From Achromobacter pestifer (GTDB lineage Bacteria > Pseudomonadota > Gammaproteobacteria > Burkholderiales > Burkholderiaceae_B): a DNA stretch of 64,000 bases. Position numbers and translations under genes: made by a program. Shown here piece by piece: positions 43,447 to 50,952 of the stretch; position 1 is the first letter of the stretch, and each line of letters starts with the position of its first letter. The notes beneath the pieces are model-generated. The model saw only the letters and a program-made list of their open reading frames with translations, did no database searches and was not told where the DNA came from. The stretch covers positions 3,596,001-3,660,000 of the forward strand of contig NZ_CP053985.1 of assembly GCF_013267355.1 (NCBI RefSeq). Direction: 5' to 3'.

Positions 43447-44928
43447 TTATCGGGGGCTGGCGTCTTGCGCGGGGGCAGAGGCGGTTTGCGCCGCCGCGGG
43501 CGCTTGCGTGCCGCCGCCCAGCGCCGCGTACAGCCGGACGCGGCTGGACAACAGCGCGCGGCGCGTCTGCGCGAGCTTCTGCTGCGCGGCCAGCAGATCG
43601 CGCTGCGCGTCCAGCACTTCCAGGTAGGGCGAGGCGCCATGGTCATAGCGCAGTTGCGCGAGACGGGCGCGCTCGCTCTGCGCCGCGACGGTGGCGCGCA
43701 GCACGTCCACCTGCTCGGCCAGCCAGTAACGCGCGGACAGCGCGTCGGACACGTCCTTGAAAGCGGTCTGTATGGTTTGTTCGTAGGCAGCCACGGCCTG
43801 GTCGCGTCGCGCTTCGGTCAGGTCCAGGTTGGCCGAGCGGCGGCCGGCGTCGAAGATCGGCAGGCTGATGCTGGGCGCGAAGTTCCAGGCGCGGCTGCCG
43901 CCGGAGAACAGGCCGTCCAGTTCGCTGCTGGCGGTGCCGAACGCGCCGGTCAGGGTAATGGTCGGCAGGAAAGCGGCGCGGGCCGCGCCGATGTTGGCGT
44001 TGGCGGCCTGGAGCTGATGCTCGGCGGCAACGATGTCGGGGCGGTTGACCAGCAGGTCCGAGGGCAGGCCCGCTGGCAGCTCGCGCATGACGGCGTTGTC
44101 GTCCAGGCGCGTGGGCAGCTTGGGCAGGTTCAGGGGGGCGCCCACCAGCAGCTCCAGCGCGTTGGCCTGGGCGGCGCGGGTCTGTTCCAGGTCCGCGCCC
44201 AGGGCCTTGGCCTGCTGCCACAGCGTTTCGACCTGAGTCAGGTCCAGCTTGGAGATCGCGCCTTCCTCGAAGCGGCGGCGGAAAATGCGCAGGGATTCTT
44301 CGCGCGAGGCGATGGTCTCGCGCGTCAGCTGCAGGCGTTCATCGAGTTCGCGCAGGGACAGGTAGCTGTCCGCCACTTCGGCGATCAGGCTCAGCGTGGC
44401 GGCGCGCGCGGCCGCATCGGAGGCCAGGTAGTTCTGCAGTGCGGCGTCCTTCAGGCTGCGCACACGGCCCCAGAAATCCAGCTCCCAGCTGGCCATGCCC
44501 AGGCCCACCTGGTACTGGCTGGAGACCAGCGGCTGCCCCGTGAGGTTCAGGTCGCCCGGCACGCGGGAACGGGAGCCGTCCGCCTGCACGCCCAGGGTGG
44601 GGAACTGGTCGGCGCGCTGGATACCGTACAGCGCGCGCGCCTCTTCCACGCGCAGCAGGGCGCGGCGCAGGTCGCGGTTGTTGTCGAGGGCGGTGGAGAT
44701 CAGCGTCTGCAACGCCGGGTCGGGAAAGTAGGTCCGCCAGCCGATTTCGGCCGCCGCCGCGGCGCTGGCCGCCGTCGCTTCGGGCCCCGGGGCCGTATAG
44801 GCGGCGGGCACGGGCAGGGCGGGGCGGTTGTAGTCGGGCGCCATGGACACGCAGCCGCCCAGCAGCGTCAGCAGGGCTGCGGGAACGAAGCGCGTGGCGA
44901 TCATGGCCGGAAACGGGCGGCGTGTCAT
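43447..44928 (-). CDS. Outer-membrane factor lipoprotein of the exporter (NodT/OprM family)
   Basis: The 493-residue protein has a lipobox (LTLLGGC, Cys26) and the TolC-like duplicated architecture: VSMAPDYNRPALPVPAAY after the lipid site, DNNRDLRRALLRVEEARALY, SQYQVGLGMASWELDFWGRV and, in the second half, APSISLPIFDAGRRSANLDLTEA. It provides the outer-membrane channel. It is the first gene of the minus-strand exporter unit, divergent from a TetR gene. An internal ATG nine codons in is an alternative start. Confidence 0.94.
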   Translation of the reverse strand: MTRRPFPAMIATRFVPAALLTLLGGCVSMAPDYNRPALPVPAAYTAPGPEATAASAAAAAEIGWRTYFPDPALQTLISTALDNNRDLRRALLRVEEARALYGIQRADQFPTLGVQADGSRSRVPGDLNLTGQPLVSSQYQVGLGMASWELDFWGRVRSLKDAALQNYLASDAAARAATLSLIAEVADSYLSLRELDERLQLTRETIASREESLRIFRRRFEEGAISKLDLTQVETLWQQAKALGADLEQTRAAQANALELLVGAPLNLPKLPTRLDDNAVMRELPAGLPSDLLVNRPDIVAAEHQLQAANANIGAARAAFLPTITLTGAFGTASSELDGLFSGGSRAWNFAPSISLPIFDAGRRSANLDLTEARRDQAVAAYEQTIQTAFKDVSDALSARYWLAEQVDVLRATVAAQSERARLAQLRYDHGASPYLEVLDAQRDLLAAQQKLAQTRRALLSSRVRLYAALGGGTQAPAAAQTASAPAQDASPR

Positions 44929-45078
44929 GCGGGGTTTCTCCAGCGCGGGGGCCGGGCGCGTCCCTGGGCAAGGCGGGCTTGTGGCGCCGCCTTCGGGGCG
45001 GACCCGATACCGGGTTCATGCTTGTCGCTATTGTGCAGTGCGGCGGCTGGGCATTCCTTGATCAGAATCAAAGTAGCG

Positions 45079-45092
45079 ACTGACCGGTCGGT
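45079..45092. promoter_or_regulatory. TetR-type operator candidate between the exporter operon and tetR
   Basis: GACCGGTC at 45082-45089 is a perfect 8-base palindrome within CTGACCGGTCGGTTT, which resembles operators of TetR-family efflux regulators. It lies in the 205-base divergent region, about 45 bases before the tetR start and 150 bases before the outer-membrane factor start, so one site could control both. Confidence 0.5.
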
Positions 45093-45127
45093 TTTTAATG
45101 GATCGCACATGCACAGGGAGCAGAGGG

Positions 45128-45745
45128 ATGGTCATGCAGCGCCGTCGTCTTCCTCCGGCGGTGCGGGTCGGGCAGATCCTCGACGCCGCGCTCCAGGAGT
45201 TCTCGCAGGCGGGCTATGCCGGCGCCAGGATGGATGACATCGCGCTGCGGGCAGGCTTGTCCAAGGGCGGGCTCTACGCGCATTTCGACAGCAAGGAGGC
45301 GGTCTTCGAGGCCCTGCTGACGCGCCACCTCAGCCCCTCGCGGCTCGACATCGAGGCCGTGGTGGACGGCGCCGAGTCGCCGCGCCATCTGGCCGAACGC
45401 ATCGTCAATCATCTCTACGTCAGCCTGAGCAATCCGGCCATGATCAGCACCATGCGGCTGCTGCTGGCCGAAAGCGGCCGCGTGCCGCATCTGGCCGCGC
45501 GCTGGCGCCAGGAGACCGCGCAGGCGCATCAGGTCGACATTGCACGGCTGCTGGAGCGCGCGCGGACCCGCGGCCTGTGCGCCGATTGCGTGGCGCTCAA
45601 GCATCCCTGGCTGCTGCTGTCGCCCATCGTTCATACCCTGGTCACGTCCGCGCTGATGGGGCCGGGCGAGCGCATCGACCTGCCTGAGCGGCGTCAGGCG
45701 CATGTGGCGCTGATCTGCGAACTTCTGCGGCAGGACTCCGCATGA
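45128..45745 (+). CDS. TetR-family regulator divergent from the exporter operon
   Basis: The protein of about 205 residues has a TetR DNA-binding domain (GQILDAALQEFSQAGYAGARMDDIALRAGLSKGGLYAHFDSKE) and a variable ligand domain of the AcrR C-terminal type. ATGs at 45128 and 45134 both have purine-rich sites before them; an ATG at 45098 would start too close to the operator candidate. It probably represses the exporter and itself. Confidence 0.92.
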   Translation: MVMQRRRLPPAVRVGQILDAALQEFSQAGYAGARMDDIALRAGLSKGGLYAHFDSKEAVFEALLTRHLSPSRLDIEAVVDGAESPRHLAERIVNHLYVSLSNPAMISTMRLLLAESGRVPHLAARWRQETAQAHQVDIARLLERARTRGLCADCVALKHPWLLLSPIVHTLVTSALMGPGERIDLPERRQAHVALICELLRQDSA

Positions 45746-45841
45746 TGGACGGGCGCGGAGTTTCTTGACGCTGTGCCCGCCTTGGTGTCCTATCCAGAGT
45801 GGTCGCGCGGCGGCCATGCACGACCTACGCGGCGAGGTGAC

Positions 45842-47425
45842 ATGGCGACATCGGGAGTGACCGGCGACACACCGCCCTGGCGTTACCTGCCAGTGGCTCT
45901 GGCATTGATGCTTCCCATCGTGGCCTGCGTGGGCTGGACCTGGATGCAGGCGCACGACGCGCAACGCCTCGAAGGCGAGACCGCCGCGCGCATCGTGCGC
46001 GCCCAGGCCGAAAGCATCCTCACCCAATCCCGGGACATGCTGGGGCGGGTGGCGGAACAGGCGGGCAAGCCCTGCGCCGAGGTGTTGCCCATGCTGCAGC
46101 GCTGGGGCACGCTGAATCCCTATTTCCGTTCCCTGGTCCTGGTCCGCGAGCGGCGCGTCTACTGTTCATCGGCCGTGGGCCCGGTGGACGCGTCGCTCGA
46201 CGATTTCAGCAAATGGAAAATCAACATTGTGTCGGAACACTGGCAGATCTCGGTGGCCGGCACGCCCTTGGCGCCGGAGCGTCCGGCCATCCTGATAGGC
46301 AAGTCCGGCGCGGACGGCACCGGCGGCATCGTGGTGGTGGATGGCCGCTACGTGCAGGACCTGGTGAACGCGGTCGCCACCATGGATGACCTGCAGCTGG
46401 AACTGGTCGTCGGCAAGAATGGCGCGCCGATCCGCAGCGACTCCTGGGGCGGCGCCGCCGCGCGCGCGGTGGCGCTGCGCCAGGAGGACGCGGACGAGGC
46501 CGCCGCCGCGGGCCTGAGGGTTCATGTCCTGGCGCCGCCCGAAACCCTGGTGCGCGCATGGTCGCGGTCCATGGCGACGTATCTGCCGGTGGCGCTGCTG
46601 CTCGGACTGGGCCTGGCCGTGGCCACGCATCGCCTGCAGGTCAGCAGGCGCTCGTTCAAGGAGCGCCTGCGCCGCGCCATGCGGGCGGGCGAGTTCCTGG
46701 TGCATTACCAGCCCGTGTATGGCCATGCCACGGGCCGCTGCGAGGGCGTGGAGGCGCTGATGCGCTGGGAGCGGCCGGGCATCGGGCCGGTGCGTCCGGA
46801 CGTCTTCATCGCCGAGGCCGAGGCGCAGGGCGCGATCATTCCGCTGACCCAGCACCTGCTCATGCTGATCGAGCGCGATATGCGGACCTGGCCCACGCCG
46901 GCGGAGTTCCACATCGGCGTGAACATCGCGGCCGAGCACCTGTCCAGCGCGGCACTGCTGCCCGACGTGCAGTCCTTCGCGGCCAAGGTCGCGGCGCGGC
47001 ATCCGCTGGTGGTGCTGGAGATCACCGAGCGCAGCCTGATCGCGGACGACGGCCAGGCCCGGCGCAACATCGACGCCCTGCGCGCGCAGGGCGTGCGCGT
47101 GGCGATCGACGACTTCGGCACTGGCCACTGTTCGCTGTCGTATCTGCAGAAGTTTCCGGTGGATTATCTGAAAATCGACCAGGGCTTCGTGCAGGCCATC
47201 GGACCCGCGGACGAAGAGGCGCCAGTGCTGGACGCCATCATCACGCTGGCGCATCGCCTGGGGCTGTCGGTGGTGGCGGAGGGCGTGGAAACGCCGCATC
47301 AGTTCGATTACCTGACGGCGCGCGGCGTGGCGTTCATTCAAGGCTATCTGTTCGCGCGGCCCATGCCATCGGCCGAGTTCGCGCGCTGGTATGCCGGGCA
47401 TGAACAGCCCGGCGGCGCGGCGTAG
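45842..47425 (+). CDS. CSS-domain EAL phosphodiesterase (c-di-GMP degradation)
   Basis: The 527-residue membrane protein has a first helix near 18-36, a periplasmic CSS-motif domain (Cys in GKPCAEVLP and YCSSAVG), a second helix near 245-262 and a cytoplasmic EAL domain with EALMRWERP (about 302), NIAAEHLSS, EITERSL, DDFGTGHCSLSYL, LKIDQGFV and AEGVET. All main catalytic EAL residues are visible, so it should hydrolyse c-di-GMP. CSS domains respond to periplasmic disulfide state. It is convergent with kch, with 3 bases between. Confidence 0.92.
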   Translation: MATSGVTGDTPPWRYLPVALALMLPIVACVGWTWMQAHDAQRLEGETAARIVRAQAESILTQSRDMLGRVAEQAGKPCAEVLPMLQRWGTLNPYFRSLVLVRERRVYCSSAVGPVDASLDDFSKWKINIVSEHWQISVAGTPLAPERPAILIGKSGADGTGGIVVVDGRYVQDLVNAVATMDDLQLELVVGKNGAPIRSDSWGGAAARAVALRQEDADEAAAAGLRVHVLAPPETLVRAWSRSMATYLPVALLLGLGLAVATHRLQVSRRSFKERLRRAMRAGEFLVHYQPVYGHATGRCEGVEALMRWERPGIGPVRPDVFIAEAEAQGAIIPLTQHLLMLIERDMRTWPTPAEFHIGVNIAAEHLSSAALLPDVQSFAAKVAARHPLVVLEITERSLIADDGQARRNIDALRAQGVRVAIDDFGTGHCSLSYLQKFPVDYLKIDQGFVQAIGPADEEAPVLDAIITLAHRLGLSVVAEGVETPHQFDYLTARGVAFIQGYLFARPMPSAEFARWYAGHEQPGGAA

Positions 47426-47428
47426 CGC

Positions 47429-48691
47429 TCAGGCGGCTTTGCCGTTGGGCGCGGCCTTGGCGAAGAACAGGTCGGTGATGCTCTGGCTGTCCATGGGTTC
47501 GCCGTTGATGGCGCGGGCCAGCAGCTCCGCGCCCAGCAGTTGCACGGAGAACACCAGATCGGGATTCACGCGGCGGATCTTCTCCAGGTGCTTGCTGGTA
47601 TTGACGAGCGCGACCGTCTTGGCGCCGTTCTCGCCGCAAGCTTCCTTCGCGGCCAGCACGATAAAGGCGTTCTCGGCGTCGTCGTCGCGCAGCGCCAGCA
47701 CGTAGCGGGCGCGCGATACGCCCGCGCTGTGCAGCACGTCCACGCTGGAAGGATCGCCTTCGATGAGGTCCGTGGCGGCGGGGTACTCCTGCGGCACGCC
47801 GGGAGGCACGATGACCGTGACTTCGTCGCCGCGGCGGCGCAGGCCGTCGTAGACGCTCATGGCCAGGGGCGTTGCGCCCGCGATGATGATGTGGTTTTTG
47901 CGCATGGCGGTGGAGAACCTGCCTTTGACCAGCCGTTTCAGATTGCCGCCGATCACCGGCCCGGCAATCGCGCTGATGGAGGTGGCGAAGATGGTGATGC
48001 CCAGGATGATAATCGACGCGGTGAACAGCCGCGCGGTCCCGGTATGCGGCGTGATGTCGCCATAGCCCACCGTGGACATGGACACGATGGAGAAATAGAG
48101 CGCGGTGGTGGCGTCCGTGATGGGCGGGTTGAATTCGTTGCCCAGGTAGAGCGTGCCGAAGACCGCGTAGATCAGCAGCGACAGCATGCTGACCAGGGCG
48201 AACAGCGAACCCGCCGTGACGCTGGCGCGATCGAAGCGGCGCCAATAGGCGATCAGCGCGATGACGAGGACCAGCGTGTAGATCCCCAGGCCGGCGCGGC
48301 CGCCGTCTCCCATGATGGCGAAGGTGCCGACGCCGATCAGCAGCACCAGCGAAAACGCCCAGGCGATGCGGGCCTTGAGGATCAACCCCAATGCAATGAT
48401 CTGCAGCCCAACGCCCAGCACCAGGCGCGGTATTTCCAGCAGGCCGACCACGCGCATGACCTCATGCCAGTTGTCGATGGCGAGCCAGAATCCGTATTCG
48501 CGCGCCCGCACTTCGCGCAGCACCGGATGCATGAAGGCATAGCCGTCCAGCGCCACCAGGATGGCCAGGCACCAGTTGGGCGGAAACAGCGCAAGCAGCT
48601 TGCGCAGGCGGTGCTTGAGGGGAACGGGCAGTGTGGGCATGGGTTTGGCGGGAACGGATCCCAAGTCCTTTGCCGGCATTGTAGGGGGCAT
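47429..48691 (-). CDS. kch: Kch-like potassium channel with RCK (TrkA-N) domain
   Basis: The 420-residue protein aligns by eye over its length with E. coli Kch: LKARIAWAFSLVLL, YLGNEFNPPITDATTALYFS, selectivity filter STVGYGDITP near 203-212, ARLFTASIIILGITIFATS and the RCK domain with KNHIIIAGATPLAMSVYDGL and ALRDDDAENAFIVLAAKE. It conducts K+ across the inner membrane. The ATG at 48691 gives full length; ATGs 4 and 17 codons later are alternatives, and none has a strong ribosome site. Confidence 0.9.
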   Translation of the reverse strand: MPPTMPAKDLGSVPAKPMPTLPVPLKHRLRKLLALFPPNWCLAILVALDGYAFMHPVLREVRAREYGFWLAIDNWHEVMRVVGLLEIPRLVLGVGLQIIALGLILKARIAWAFSLVLLIGVGTFAIMGDGGRAGLGIYTLVLVIALIAYWRRFDRASVTAGSLFALVSMLSLLIYAVFGTLYLGNEFNPPITDATTALYFSIVSMSTVGYGDITPHTGTARLFTASIIILGITIFATSISAIAGPVIGGNLKRLVKGRFSTAMRKNHIIIAGATPLAMSVYDGLRRRGDEVTVIVPPGVPQEYPAATDLIEGDPSSVDVLHSAGVSRARYVLALRDDDAENAFIVLAAKEACGENGAKTVALVNTSKHLEKIRRVNPDLVFSVQLLGAELLARAINGEPMDSQSITDLFFAKAAPNGKAA

Positions 48692-48857
48692 GCCGCCCTA
48701 TATCAGATATGTATGGAAGGCTATCAACAAAGAATTACTGGAAAGCGGTCCGAGGTCCTAAACTTCGTGCATCAAGCGGTTATCCATGGGGAACGCCGCT
48801 GATAAGGGCGGGACGCCCGCTGTTTTTGCAAGCGGACGAATCGCCTGGCGTTGATCA

Positions 48858-49046
48858 CGTTGCAGCCTGTGCAGGGACTAGAGACCCGGCTCGGGTTCAC
48901 GGTCTGACCGTACGTGAGCAGTATGAGGCACGAATGTTGGAATCGCGTGATCCAGGTAGTAGGCATCAGTGCCGGCTGATGACTCCAGGTTCACGTGTTG
49001 TTTTAGCGCGGCGTCTTAACCTTTCGGGGCAGCGCCGCGTTTTTTT
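48858..49046 (+). ncRNA. Candidate structured small RNA ending at a rho-independent terminator
   Basis: The plus strand shows ACCCG-GCT-CGGGT (48884-48896), then a nested structure with CGTGA (48946-48950) pairing TCACG (48991-48995) around CATCAG-TGCCGG-CTGATG (48964-48981), and finally a terminator. The 5' end is a guess. Hallmarks of 6S, 4.5S, tmRNA and RNase P RNA were not seen. Transcription is not shown by sequence alone. Confidence 0.35.
49006..49046 (+). terminator. Rho-independent terminator with no plus-strand gene upstream
   Basis: CGCGGCG (49007-49013) pairs with CGCCGCG (49033-49039) and is followed by seven Ts (49040-49046). In the minus direction the stem has no T-tract, so it does not serve the regulator gene that ends at 49073. 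Confidence 0.6.
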
Positions 49047-49072
49047 CGTCCCGGCCCGTTGCGGGCCAGGCT

Positions 49073-49888
49073 TCAAGTAGACGCGTTCGCGTCAGCCGTT
49101 TCGCGGCGCCAGTCGTCCTGGGCCTCCAGCCGGCTTTCTTCCCCCATCACCCGAAAATCCAGGTCCAGCGCGATGTCCGCTGCGAACATGTAGCCCCAGC
49201 CGTGCACGGCGCGGATCGGCAGCGTCATCTGGTTGGCGGTCGCCTTGCGCCGCAAGCGGCTGATCATGACGTCCACGAAGCGGCGCCGCGTGATGCCGCT
49301 GTCGCCATCGTCCGCGCCGTCGGCGTAGAAGGCGTCGCGGCTGACCTTGCGGTCGGGGGCGTTCAGCAGCCGCGACAGGAAATCGCGTTCTCCCGTGGTC
49401 AGTCCCAGGGTCCGTCCCATAGGGCTGATCAGGGTCCAGCCTTTGTTCGCCAGGCGCCAGGTCTCGTGCATGGGCTCATCCGCCGCATGTCCGTCGGACG
49501 CCGCGTCCGCGCCGTCCAGGCCGACCGCGCGGCGCACCAGCGCTTGCAGGGCCGCCGCCAGTTCCAGGCCGGATACGTCCGGCGGCAGGCAGGCGTCCGC
49601 ACCGCAGAGCAGGGTGCGGATGCGGCTTTCAGCGTCGGCGAAGGTGGCGATGGCGACGATGCCCAGGCCGCGGTCGACCGCGCGCAGCCGGACCGCGGCA
49701 TTGTGGATGTCGGGCAGCGGCGCCTTCAGCACCACCAGCGGGCTGGGGCGGCGCGAATATCTGTCGTAGACGTCAGCCAGGTCGTGGCAGCGGCGGACGT
49801 TGAAACCCAGGTGCGAAAGGGCTTCGATGAGTCCGGCATGCGTGGCGTCGTCGTGGCCCAGAAATATGACATCCAGCGTGTTGTTCAT
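49073..49888 (-). CDS. OmpR-like winged-helix regulator with degenerate receiver domain
   Basis: The 271-residue protein has a receiver-like N-domain (about 5-120) and an OmpR/PhoB-type winged helix (about 160-245, GLTTGERDFLSRLLNAPDRKVSRDAFY; RRFVDVMISRLRRKA; IRAVHGWGYMFA). In the receiver the expected phosphoacceptor Asp is Lys55 (LVVLKAPLPD), and the conserved Lys of the last loop is Pro (CLPPDVSG). Phosphorylation control is therefore unlikely. No histidine kinase gene is adjacent. The ATG at 49888 is preferred over 49969. Confidence 0.88.
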   Translation of the reverse strand: MNNTLDVIFLGHDDATHAGLIEALSHLGFNVRRCHDLADVYDRYSRRPSPLVVLKAPLPDIHNAAVRLRAVDRGLGIVAIATFADAESRIRTLLCGADACLPPDVSGLELAAALQALVRRAVGLDGADAASDGHAADEPMHETWRLANKGWTLISPMGRTLGLTTGERDFLSRLLNAPDRKVSRDAFYADGADDGDSGITRRRFVDVMISRLRRKATANQMTLPIRAVHGWGYMFAADIALDLDFRVMGEESRLEAQDDWRRETADANAST

Positions 49889-50094
49889 TGATGCTTCCAA
49901 TGAGGAGACAGGGCGTGGCTGCTGTGCCTGATGTCCAGGCGTGGCGCTGCGTGTCATACCCGTCTCCATGTGCTGCGCGCCGAGGCGCGGGAGCGCCGGG
50001 CGGTGTTGTTCGGATGGGCGCGAGGCCGGGGGGGCTTACCCCTGGATTCGTGCTTTCGCCGATGGCCGCCCATGCTTCGATGCTGCTTGGAAGT

Positions 50095-50132
50095 CACGCC
50101 CGTGTTTCATTTAAACACGGGCGTGTTTTTTT
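50095..50132 (+). terminator. Very strong rho-independent terminator, plus strand
   Basis: Bases 50095-50107 and 50113-50125 form a perfect 13-base-pair stem (CACGCCCGTGTTT and its complement) with loop CATTT, followed by TTTTTTT. No plus-strand gene precedes it; the regulator gene at 49888 is read away from it. It may end a small RNA starting within 49889-50050. Confidence 0.75.
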
Positions 50133-50239
50133 GTGAAGATACGTTTCTGTAGTTTCTGACAGTAACAGAAAGCGAGGCTCCGGCGCTATGAAAACGCTTG
50201 AAATAGTGTTTGTTTTGAGATTCCCGCTGTTACTGCATT

Positions 50240-50256
50240 ATGTATCGCCGATACAT
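50240..50256. promoter_or_regulatory. Perfect 17-base palindrome, candidate operator
   Basis: ATGTATCG (50240-50247) and CGATACAT (50249-50256) are exact reverse complements around a single C. It lies in A/T-rich DNA about 300 bases before the XRE gene. A dimeric regulator, possibly the XRE protein or the winged-helix regulator, could bind here. Confidence 0.45.
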
Positions 50257-50472
50257 TATTTTCGATTTTGAATACCCCAAACGCCATACACTTGCGCAGG
50301 ATTTTTCTCCCTGCGCGGCATGCCCGCATGCCAACGGCGAGCGTTGCGCAGCGTCGTCGGGGTGGCAACGCAAGCGCATGATAGATATGGTTTTTTTGAT
50401 GGGCCGTTGGCGCTGCGCGAGGCTGCGCGCGAGGACCGGTCCGGCGCGCAAGCGGCCGGCTGACGCGATTTG

Positions 50473-50503
50473 CGGATTAGCCCCGCAATTGGGGCGTAAT
50501 CCG
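50473..50503 (+). promoter_or_regulatory. Inverted repeat just upstream of the XRE gene promoter region
   Basis: CGGATTA (50473-50479) pairs with TAATCCG (50497-50503), and inner CCCC pairs with GGGG, with one bulged base and central GCAATT. TTTATTT follows, so it could be a terminator on the plus strand, or an operator beside the TTGACG box at 50509-50514 of the XRE gene. Confidence 0.4.
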
Positions 50504-50556
50504 TTTATTTGACGCCAGTATTGAGATGTTTAAATCAAATAAATAAATTCTTATTA

Positions 50557-50952
50557 ATGTCTCAGGTTGATCGATTGGACACGTTTAGCCATCGTCTGCG
50601 CAACGCAAGAATGCTACAGGGATGGACTCAAAAGGACTTGGCAGTCGCGAGCAACCTGTCGCAAAGCGCTATCGGCAACTACGAGAGCGGGCAGCGCCGG
50701 CAGCCGTCGAGCGACGCCCTCATCAAGCTGACTCGCGCGCTGTGCGTCAGCCCCATGTGGCTGAGCACCGGCGAAGGACCGATGCTGAATCCGGATCCCG
50801 GCTTGATCCAGGCGGACGGGGAGCGCGCCGCGCTCCCTGCCGCCTGGCCATTCGAAACCATCTCCTATGCCACCTATGCGCGCCTGAGTTCCCAGGAAAA
50901 GCGGCAGATCGAACAGGTGCTGGCCGCCTACATCAAGGCACGCGGCGAATAG
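50557..50952 (+). CDS. XRE-family transcriptional regulator
   Basis: The 131-residue protein has a helix-turn-helix_3 domain at about 10-65 (FSHRLRNARMLQGWTQKDLAVASNLSQSAIGNYESGQRRQP), then a phage-repressor-like linker (LCVSPMWLSTGEGPML) and a short C-terminal helix (LSSQEKRQIEQVLAAYIKA). There is no peptidase domain. The ATG at 50557 has no clear Shine-Dalgarno sequence, and translation may be weak or leaderless. Its last 20 bases overlap the convergent acyltransferase gene. Confidence 0.87.
   Translation: MSQVDRLDTFSHRLRNARMLQGWTQKDLAVASNLSQSAIGNYESGQRRQPSSDALIKLTRALCVSPMWLSTGEGPMLNPDPGLIQADGERAALPAAWPFETISYATYARLSSQEKRQIEQVLAAYIKARGE

Larger units (their letters stand above)
48692..49072. 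other. Gene-free region upstream of kch with plus-strand hairpins
   Basis: This 381-base gap separates kch from the response-regulator-like gene, both on the minus strand. On the plus strand it holds several hairpins and a terminator with seven Ts (49006-49046) but no convincing gene. Open frames across it read through the terminator and have no family look. The kch promoter should also lie here. Confidence 0.6.
49889..50556. other. Long gene-free region between the winged-helix regulator and the XRE gene
   Basis: This 668-base stretch begins GC-rich and turns A/T-rich from about 50100. It contains a plus-strand terminator (50095-50132), short TTTCTG/CAGAAA repeats (50153-50171), the palindrome at 50240-50256, and a hairpin at 50473-50503 before a weak TTGACG promoter-like box (50509). 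Short open frames on both strands lack ribosome sites and family features. It should hold promoters for both flanking regulators. Confidence 0.6.

Noticed and set aside
42391..45237. 948-codon open frame antisense to the adaptor and outer-membrane factor genes
   Set aside because: Runs across several genes and the tetR operator region; no recognisable motifs.
48858..49046. 6S RNA, 4.5S RNA, tmRNA or RNase P RNA identity for the structured region
   Set aside because: Conserved sequence elements of these RNAs were not found; only a generic structured-RNA candidate can be supported.
48709..49080. 123-codon plus-strand open frame in the gap beside kch
   Set aside because: Reads through the terminator at 49006-49046, has no ribosome site and no family look; the region is better explained as non-coding.
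50240..50512. 90-codon plus-strand open frame before the XRE gene
   Set aside because: Starts inside the palindrome at 50240-50256, has no Shine-Dalgarno sequence and an Arg/Cys-rich tail unlike real proteins.
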